Assembly: GCF_010389155.1 (NCBI RefSeq)
Contig: NC_057765.1
Location: 21,098,270 to 21,162,269, forward strand
Source: Erigeron canadensis
Lineage: Eukaryota > Streptophyta > Magnoliopsida > Asterales > Asteraceae
Reading direction: 5' to 3'
Length of the DNA: 64,000 nucleotides
Below the pieces are notes generated by a model, which made no database searches, was not told the origin of the DNA, and saw only the letters and a program-made list of their open reading frames with translations. Below are positions 57,103 through 64,000 of this stretch, in pieces; the first letter of the stretch is position 1; each line of letters opens with the position of its first letter. The position numbers and the translations under genes are program-made.

Positions 57103-58014
57103 TGTTATGGGTGAAATTTTAGGTTTTATTATCTTGGGACCTCAATATCATGGACCTTCAGGATCTTGACACACCTTGACGAATTACTAACGATAAACTT
57201 CATGTATTGTTTCTATGAGAATATTAAGCAGGTAACTTGATATTTATCACAAGGGAAATATCTCTAACGGTACAAAAGAGATTCAACACATGTCTTATTT
57301 GACAACACGCAAAGAAGACTTAGTCCAGCATCATAATCGGACTTCGAGAGGAATTCAGCATGAGGAGAATATCTTCAAACGACTACAATATTAGTCAAGA
57401 TATGCTCCAACGTTCACCAGATGAAGACTAGGAAGATCCCTGTAATTTCAGAAAATTAGTTACTAGGCTACTCTATATAAACGAGGACCTGATCGATCAT
57501 AGGATATACAATGTTACACACACTCACATATTTACTTGCTTATTTTCTCTGCTCATACTTGTAAACAACCATACACTTTTCTTTACTTAGAAAGATCGAT
57601 CAAGTCGCTCTATCATTGTAACCAATTTACACCATTAATAAAAGAACAAGGCAGGGACGATTGCTTCCTCCCGGGGTTTTTATGCCGGCAATCCATAAAG
57701 GATTAAGGGCTTTTCCTCGATAACAATTCTCGATGTTCTTTGTTCCTTTCTCTTTATTTTCCGCATTTATTTACGTTTATCCTTCTTTATCTTGCTTAAT
57801 CTATCTTATATTTGATTAAATAGTTATTTGCGAAATCTTTTGACTACCTTCTTTTGTTTAAGTCGACATAATCTTGATTTATCATACTTATTTTAAACGC
57901 ATCTTTGAATCTAAACCAATTTTACAAGCCCTTAACCTCACGAACGAAAGTTTGGTTACATAATTGATCTAAGTATTCAAGGTTGATTATCTTGGATAAT
58001 TTTTGACCAAAACA
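57103..58014 (+). repeat. Solo LTR L, related to the LTR of element I
   Basis: 912 bp, TGTTATGGGTGAAATTTTAG...TTTTTGACCAAAACA, with perfect TSD GGCCT (57098-57102, 58015-58019). Same layout as the LTR of I (CAGGATCTTGACA, GAACAAGGCAGG, TTCCTCCCGGGG, TTTTGACCAAAACA) but clearly diverged, so it is a sister subfamily. Has TATATAAACGAGG near 57474. The interior was lost by LTR-LTR recombination. Confidence 0.9.
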
Positions 58015-58019
58015 GGCCT

Positions 58020-58546
58020 TAGCAGACTTTGTGACTGATTTTAGTACCGATTTGCAATCTGATGTAGACTTAGAAGTCAAAATGCTAGAAGAATCCATTG
58101 AAAAATGGACTTTACATACTGATGGTGCAGCTAACATTAAAGGAATAGGGTTAGGTATCGTACTAAAATCGCCACAGGGGGATATCATACCCCAGGCAGT
58201 CAATTGTCATTTTATAGCTACTAATAATGAAGTAGAGTACGAGGCTTTAATCTCTGGCATGCGATTGGCTAAAGATATGAACATTAGAAATCTTAAAGTA
58301 TATGTAGATTCATTACTTTTAGCTAATCATTTCAATGGGACATACGCTGCGAAAGGTGAAAAACTGATACAATATCTAGAAATTGTCAAAAAATTGGCAG
58401 AAAATTTCGATTTATTCGAAATAGAACAAGTTCCTAGAGAGGAAAATACTGAAGCTGATGCCTTGGCTAATCTAGGATCTACACTTAAGATGTCTCCAGA
58501 AACTAGAATTCCTATAGTTCACATTTTGCAACCTTCTATAGGATGA
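58020..58546 (+). CDS. Second (archaeal-type) RNase H of element I
   Basis: WTLHTDGAANIKGIGLGIVL, NNEVEYEALISGMRLA (catalytic Glu), VYVDSLLLANHFNGTYAAKG (catalytic Asp) and REENTEADALANLGS (last Asp) are the four-acid pattern of an RNase HI-like domain. It degrades the RNA strand during reverse transcription. Together with the upstream domain this is the dual RNase H of the Tat lineage. The frame is open for about 175 codons and ends in TGA at 58546; integrase starts downstream after more stops. Confidence 0.87.
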
Positions 58547-58549
58547 GAA

Positions 58550-59833
58550 TCAATAAAGATATTAGCTATTCAAGATACAAACGTAGACCAGCTTGAAAAT
58601 AATCAAAATTCTTGGACTACACCCATAATAGAATATCTAAACACTGGGACAATCCCTAAGGATGAACACCCAAAGAATTTTCGCATGAAAACTGCACATT
58701 ATTCTATGATAAATGGTACTTTGTATAGAAGATCACTTGCAGGACCATATCTTAGATGTTTAGAACATCCTGAGACTACTGAGGTTCTCAAAGATATCCA
58801 TGAAGGTGAATGTGGAAACCATACCGCATGAAGATCTTTATACTCCAAGATCTTGAGAACAAGTTATTATTGGCCAACTATGAAACACAATACTGAAGAA
58901 TACTCGAAGAAATGTGATGCATGCTAACGACATAGCAACATTTATCATCAACCGACAAAACCTATGCATCCAATTCTTTCACCTTGGCCATTCATGAAGT
59001 GAGGAATGGATATTGTCGGACCAATGACAGAATCTTCAGTAGGAAAGAAATACTTTCTGGCCATGACTGATTACTTCTCTAAATGGATTGAAGCAGAAGC
59101 ATATGCCAAGATCCAAGAAGCTCATGTTATATCTTTCATCAAGAAAAACATATTAACACGATTTGGAGTTCCCGCTGAGATAATCTGTGACAATGGATCA
59201 CAATTTATTGGCAAAAGGACAACTAATTTTTGCGAAACTTGGGGAATTAAAATGATCACCTCTACTCTTGTACATCCTCAAGCTAACGGACAAGAAGAGT
59301 CAAGCAATAAGATCATCATGAACAATCTCAAGAAAAGACTGGTGCAAGCTAAAGGAAAATGGGCAGAAGAACTTCCATTTGTCTTATGGGCTGATTGAAC
59401 CACTTCGAAAACGGCCACTGGACAAACGCCATTTTCACTTGTCTTTGGAACTGAAACAGTATTACCCACCAAAATGGATTTACCCACAGCAAGGGTAAGC
59501 TTATTAACTTATGAGAAAAACAAGGAATTGTTGCTTGAAGATCTTGAAGCTGTAGCTGAACTACGAGAAAGAACCAAGATAAGAATAGCAGCTTATCAAC
59601 AGCGAATCGCTAAGCCTTATAATAAAAATATAAGAATTAGAAGATTTCAAATTGGAGATCTAGTTCTCAAAAAGGTTCTAACTAAACCTGATGGTAAGTT
59701 GAACCCAAAATGGGAAGGTCCTTACTTAATAGAAGGAGAAGTTGGGAAAGGATCTTATTGGCTTCAAACATTGAAAGGTACACTAGTCCCAAGAGAATGG
59801 AACGCTATCCATCTCAAAACTTATCATATGTAG
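58550..59833 (+). pseudogene. Integrase of element I with several stops
   Basis: HHCC zinc region: HPETTEVLKDIHEGECGNH then YYWPTMKHN, CDAC. Catalytic core: GMDIVGPMTESSVGKKYFLA, FGVPAEIICDNGSQF (second Asp), HPQANGQEESSNK (Glu). C-terminal region: DLVLKKVLTKPDGKLNPKWE then GPYLIEGEVG, ending HLKTYHM. In-frame stops fall at about 58830 (TGA), 58926 (TAA), 59001 (TGA, expected Trp) and 59396 (TGA, expected Arg). Core and tail are otherwise well kept. Integrase inserts the DNA copy. Confidence 0.88.
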
Positions 59834-60872
59834 TTTACTTTGTCTTTCAACAAACTCGAGTAAGCTTCCTTACCTTTGAGTTTTCTATTTCTTTGTCATA
59901 TATTATTTTCTTCAAAATAATGATACTGACTTGAGCGTCGGAGTGGCGTTAGCCAAAAGGCTAATGCCAGTTTCAAAAGAATCTTTGGTTTTTATAGGTT
60001 CAATAAGACGAATCTATATCAACAATCATATGTACAAGAACATGCGACAAGGTTCGGCTCTAACGCCTACATTTGGTTAAAGGTCTTCACCTTTTCATTA
60101 TGGAATTTCTACTGGACGGCTCTAGCGCCAACTATTGGTTAAAGGCATACACCTTTCTTAAATCGCTCGGGTCGCACAAATTAATTAGATGGTTGAAGGG
60201 TTAAATTCCAAGGTCATCGAAATTAATTCTGTTGGTTATCAATGTTACCATTGATCTCCCGATTTGGCTAACCACGCCATCATTGTCCAATGAACATTCG
60301 AAATGGGCTAGCCACGCCTCTTAAGTAATTTCAAGATGTTAAGACACCCTTAATATCTTGAACAACAGTGTTCTTACGAAATAAATTGAAATTGAGAATG
60401 TCCCTTCTTAATTTTAATTCCTAACAAGATCTTATTCGATTCCAAACCTATGTATTATTTTAATGCAAGCATAAGTGGAAATCAACAGTTATTAAACATA
60501 CTGCAGAGCAAAGATCATAGCCATCAAGTGGGATCTTAATCGCTCACACAAGGTGCATATATCTTATCTTTAATCACTGTGTTGATTTGACTACTTACTG
60601 AATTTATTGTCTAGTAAGTCAAAAATCATGATTACCCGACAAACAGTGCAGTAATATTAATTACTCATTTTACTATTTTACCCTCATTAACAGTTTTGGT
60701 TTTTTAAACAAAAATCAAAATGGATCGAAAGACTAATGTTCATTCAAAAAGGAATTTACATCAAACTACTCAAAAGCAGTTTTTTACAACCGTGATTGAT
60801 CACTCCGGATCAATCTCGCCCCTCCTAGTACATTGTTTCTCTACGAAGCACTACCCCTAATGATTCCTATTA
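59834..60872 (+). other. Post-integrase region of element I
   Basis: No sense ORF. It includes TTAGCCAAAAGGCTAA (hairpin, about 59950) and two related segments of about 40 bp, GGCTCTAACGCC...GGTTAAAGG (60055 and 60119). Long 3' regions are normal for Tat elements. Confidence 0.5.
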
Positions 60873-61256
60873 CTAAAGATCAGGGTTGATTCTCTTCAAC
60901 TCGTCGAGAATAGACCTCATTTTTGCCATCTCTTCTCTAGCAACTCTAAGCTCTTCTTGTGTGGCATCGAGAGTGTGGTCCAAAATCTTGATTCTTGCTT
61001 TCAAACCCTTATTGACCTCTGAACTCATTTCTTGCTCGGTCTTCGCACATTTTTTGTGTGATTCGAGCAGATTCTCTAAAGACTTGATGATATCATCATC
61101 TAGTTTGTCCTTTGCGATTTGTTGATCTTCGAGGTCGGCAAGAGACTGAAATATAAAGTTAAGAAATAAACATTAGCAAAAATGAAAAAAAGAAACCAAA
61201 TGAAAAATGTTTGAACACACCCTTTGTAGAAATTCTCTTAGCGATTTTAGAGACAT
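60873..61256 (-). CDS. Antisense two-exon coiled-coil gene in element I
   Basis: Minus strand: exon 1, 61256-61221 (12 codons, MSLKSLREFLQR); intron 61220-61146 (75 nt, GTGTGTT...TTATATTTCAG, T-rich with CTAAT and CTTAAC as possible branch sites); exon 2, 61145-60873 (90 codons plus TAG), phase 0. The 102-residue product is charged and heptad-like, with SLADLEDQQIAKDKLDDD, VNKGLKARIKILDHTLD and LRVAREEMAKMRSILDELKR, so a coiled-coil or oligomerising role is likely. There is no stop in either exon, although gag, RT and IN on the other strand are full of stops. A TATA box lies 56 nt upstream. Tat-lineage elements are known to carry extra ORFs, some antisense, between IN and LTR. Function unknown. 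Confidence 0.65.
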
Positions 61257-61311
61257 AATGAAGATTTGTGTTTTTAAAGAAAAATAAGTTATTGATGATT
61301 AGAAGTGTTGA

Positions 61312-61320
61312 CTTATATAG
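61312..61320 (-). promoter_or_regulatory. TATA box of the antisense gene in I
   Basis: Minus strand CTATATAAG, about 56 nt before the ATG at 61256, leaving room for a short 5' UTR. Confidence 0.55.
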
Positions 61321-61405
61321 AGGGGTAAAAGACAGAATATTGAACCGTCAAGTAGTTATTTTTTTTGTGTCAAGACTCTTCGTTACCCTTTTTACACGCG
61401 TCTTA

Positions 61406-61430
61406 TCTAGAAGCTTTCTCTAGAAGCTTC
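61406..61430 (-). promoter_or_regulatory. Heat-shock-element-like inverted repeats
   Basis: Two TCTAGAAGCTT units 15 bp apart give GAA-x2-TTC spacing (GAAGCTTTCTCTAGAAGCTTC in pieces). The site is about 90 bp upstream of the antisense TATA box and just inside the PPT of I. Binding is inferred only. Confidence 0.35.
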
Positions 61431-61464
61431 AAAGTTATTCAAGTAAAAATGATTTTATTAAATA

Positions 61465-61478
61465 ACTTTGGGGACAAT
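61465..61478 (+). promoter_or_regulatory. Polypurine tract of element I
   Basis: CTTTGGGGACAA lies directly before the 3' LTR start TGTTATGCC, the form usual in Tat-type elements. Confidence 0.75.
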
Positions 61479-62335
61479 TGTTATGCCTGAAATTTCAAGT
61501 ACCAATATCTTGATAACCCAGGATCTTGTCATCTCAGGATCTTGACACAGCGGAACATTCGGAAGATATACTAACGTATTGTTACACATGTTATAATTAT
61601 TTCCTCTTGAGTCAAACATGCAGGATCAATGATAATCAATATCACACATGGGAAATATCTCTAACGGTACAAAATCAAGCATACACGCAAAGAATCTCTT
61701 CAACACGCAAAGAAGACTTAGTCCTCCAACATAATTCGACTTCAAGTAGAATTCTGCATGAGGAGAAATACAGTAATGGTCACTTGACCAGGGAAGATCC
61801 TCACCAACGTTCAAGAACTGAAGATATGGAAGATCCCTACGATAGAAGGAGGTTGATCGATCCTAGGCACTGACTATCATATTACTTTCTTCGCTGCTTA
61901 TACACTTAGAAAGATCGATCCACCAACTTCCACCCTTTGTAATCATTTCAATACAAATCAATAAAGAACAAGGCAGGAACGATTGTTTCCTCCCGGGGTT
62001 TTTATGTCGGCGATCCTCTAAGGATTAAGGGCTTTTCCTCGTCAACAAATATCGGTGTTATTGCTTCTTACTATTTATTTTACGCATTTCTTATTTGATT
62101 CTTACTTGATACTTGTTTATCTTAACATATTTTGCATCATTTACATTAGTTTGCGATTACCTTAACCTTCTTTATTGTTTAGTCGACATAATCTATTGTC
62201 AAAAGTTTTTCTTAACAACGCATATTTGCAACTCAACACATTTTACAAGCACACAACCTCACGAACGAAAGTTTGGTTACTTAATTAATCTAAGTCTTCG
62301 ACGTAGATTATCTTAGGTGATTTTCGAGCAAAACA
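61479..62335 (+). repeat. 3' LTR of element I
   Basis: 857 bp, TGTTATGCCTG...GAGCAAAACA, uninterrupted, so it shows the original sequence at the J and K insertion sites in the 5' LTR. TSD ACCGG follows. Confidence 0.92.
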
Positions 62336-62340
62336 ACCGG

Positions 62341-64000
62341 AAAGGCCAATTCACCACCAAAGTTGATAAGCTTTGACAGATACTTCAATTGGAAGGGCAG
62401 ATTCTAGTCATACTGTAGACTGATGGATGTGAGGATGTGGATATGCATTACAAACGGTTATACTCATCCAAAAGTAACAGTTGATACATCAAGTTCGGTC
62501 AGTGCTAGGCTGGCTACATATGAGCAAATAGATGTCGATAAGAAGAAAGATTATGAAGCTGAGAGCATGGCAATGGGTTCGCTCCGAATGGCTCTCCAAG
62601 GGGAAGTTCTGCATCTATTTAAAAAGTATGATATAGCAAAAGGCTTATGGGATGCACTCAAAGAGCATTGTGAAGGTCACGCCGATCTCAAGAAGAGTAG
62701 GAAAGATTTGTTAAAGAAGCAATATTATGTGTTCACTAGCTTCAAAGATGAAACTGTTGATGAGATGCTGGTTCGTTACAGTCATCTACTGATTGAGCTT
62801 GCCTACTTTGGGTATAATCCGGATCCAGAAGACGTGATCGAGAAGTTGTTGGAGTCACTTCCTATCAAATGGGAAGGATTCATGACATCTATCCAACAAA
62901 ATCCCGAATTTAGTACATGGACTCTGGAACAGATAATTCAAAAGCTGAGAAGCCAAGATATGAAAAAGAAATCAAAGAAAGCAAGTAGCAATGATTTTGT
63001 TCAGCGTCTTGAACTTTATCATAGCAAGGCAAGCATCCCTTCCTCAAGATCTTCAAGTGGAGGGATTACAGCCTTTTACATCGGAGATGATGAGAAAATG
63101 AAGAGGACGATGGATTCTGACAACAACTTGTTGTATGTAAGCTCTCCGGAATCAGTGATTATTGTGCATAATGGTAATCAGAATAGTAATTCTCCAATCT
63201 CGGGTTTAACAGGTATGCTGATGAGCATAAGATCTGCTGAGGGACATCTAGGTATGCTCGCTTCTCTTGTGTCGGCTCATGAAAAGCTAATTGGAGGAAA
63301 ACTGACTGATCCTGAACTGGTTAGGGAGGACTACAAACAAGTTGATCCAGATGATCTGGAAGAAATGGACCTGAACTGGCAATTGGCTATGTTAACATTG
63401 AGAGTTCAGGGTTTCACTGATAGAACCGGAAGGAAGATTGTTGACGAAAAAGTAGGATTTGATAAAACCAAGGTGAAATGTTTCAACTGTGATGGCTTTG
63501 GACATTTTTCTCGTGAGTGTTAGAGGCCAAGACGGGACAACAATTCAGCTACAGGTCGTCAGAACTTCAATCAGGGAGGTTCTATTGCTAGTCAGAATTC
63601 TGGACGTCCATATGCTAATACTGGGAACCGAAGCTCCGGAGAAGTTGATAACTCAAGAGCATTGGTGGTTCAATTTGATGGTACATATAATTAGGGTTCG
63701 ACTAGTGTCGATGATGAGAATCATGCATTCATGGCAGAAATTCAAGACTTTGATGGAGGAATGAACGATCTTGTTGATAATTCATTTGACTATACATTGT
63801 ATGCCAGCACGGATGATCATGATAGTTTTCATTAGAAGGTAGAAGAGGAACTGGAACCATCAGAACTAGTAAGAGCAAATAATAGTGTTGCTGAGAAAGG
63901 GCTCATGGCACACTTGGAAGTCATTAAACAACCGGAACCACTAAGGAAAGCTATAGGAATGTGGTTTGTCGATAGTGGATGTTCAAGATACATTACAGGA
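62341..64000 (+). pseudogene. Gag and protease start of element H, five TAG stops in one frame
   Basis: Continuation of the gag begun at 41664. Copia gag with SPPKLISFDRYFNWKGRF, DVRMWICITNGYTHP, a UBN2 core (LRMALQGEVLHLFKKYDIAK, LWDALKEH, DEMLVRYSHLL, LESLPIKWEGFMTSIQ), KLRSQDMKKKSKK and zinc knuckle CFNCDGFGHFSREC. The same frame runs on to MWFVDSGCSRYITG, the protease active site, at the right edge. All stops (41673, about 62407, 63521, 63692, 63834) are TAG; there is no frameshift in about 1.7 kb. Homologous to G gag but with the UBN2 core intact. Gag and Pol are thus in one frame here. Confidence 0.87.

Larger units (their letters stand above)
41735..62335 (+). mobile_element. Element I: Tat-lineage Ty3/gypsy retrotransposon, full length but broken
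   Basis: Complete from 5' LTR to 3' LTR with TSD ACCGG on both sides (41730-41734, 62336-62340). Order: LTR, tRNA-Lys-type PBS, gag, PR, RT, RNase H, second (archaeal-type) RNase H, IN, long 3' region with an antisense gene, PPT, LTR. The dual RNase H marks the Tat lineage. Three later insertions (J, K, L) lie inside it. Confidence 0.9.
40714..64000 (+). mobile_element. Element H: Ty1/copia, 5' part, interrupted by I
   Basis: 5' LTR, iMet-type PBS, leader with GACCTCG repeats and a gag frame interrupted at 41734 by element I and resumed at 62341. The start of protease reaches the right edge. The rest of pol and the 3' LTR are outside. Confidence 0.85.

Noticed and set aside
60886..61125. Plus-strand ORF of 79 codons (MILFNSSRIDL)
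   Set aside because: Shadow of the antisense coiled-coil exon; the minus strand has intron signals, a TATA box and heptads.

Overview
The window is a block of plant heterochromatin-type DNA made almost wholly of LTR retrotransposons. No host gene, rRNA or tRNA gene was found. LTRs of the TG...CA type, primer-binding sites (PBS) for plant tRNA-iMet, tRNA-Asp and tRNA-Lys, 5-bp target-site duplications (TSDs), a Sirevirus-like Ty1/copia polyprotein and a Tat-type Ty3/gypsy polyprotein with two RNase H domains all point to a flowering plant. The copia gag and post-pol accessory proteins resemble those I associate with Asteraceae (Tanacetum, Artemisia, lettuce relatives); that placement is inference.

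The elements form two nests whose order can be read from TSDs. Nest 1 (1-37620): copia B (pol 4681-6799, 3' LTR split between 7174-7342 and 31555-31881) is interrupted by copia A (1-4677, from beyond the left edge) and by element G (7343-31549, minus strand, TSD TATAC). G is interrupted in its 5' LTR by element C (11935-30887, minus, TSD TATGG). C is interrupted by gypsy-type D (15988-23812, plus). B seems to sit inside a degenerate element E (31882-37620), but the left half of E is not visible. Nest 2 (40207-64000): copia F (LTR plus leader) is interrupted by copia H (from 40714 to beyond the right edge). The gag of H is interrupted by Tat gypsy I (41735-62335, TSD ACCGG). The 5' LTR of I carries J (41999-49061, minus, TSD GACTT) and K (49184-52753, TSD GATCG/AATCG), and its RNase H carries a solo LTR, L (57103-58014, TSD GGCCT). 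Between the nests, 37621-40206 holds older debris, including a SINE-like fragment.

Only A (pol end intact to the window edge) and I (gag, PR, RT, two RNH and IN, all damaged) look like remains of autonomous elements. C, D, G and J are gag-bearing elements with little or no pol, so their movement would have needed enzymes in trans. C, E and G share a large accessory reading frame in the env-like position after pol.

The most unusual signals are: (1) a spliced, TATA-led antisense coiled-coil gene between IN and the 3' LTR of I; (2) a noncoding repeat with an 18-bp core (TTGAACGCCTTTGTGTAC and variants), spaced about 104-112 bp apart in three separate element families, lying just before the accessory ORF in two of them; (3) arrays of short palindromes that occupy equivalent places in several copia families but have a different sequence in each; (4) five in-frame stops in H gag that are all TAG.
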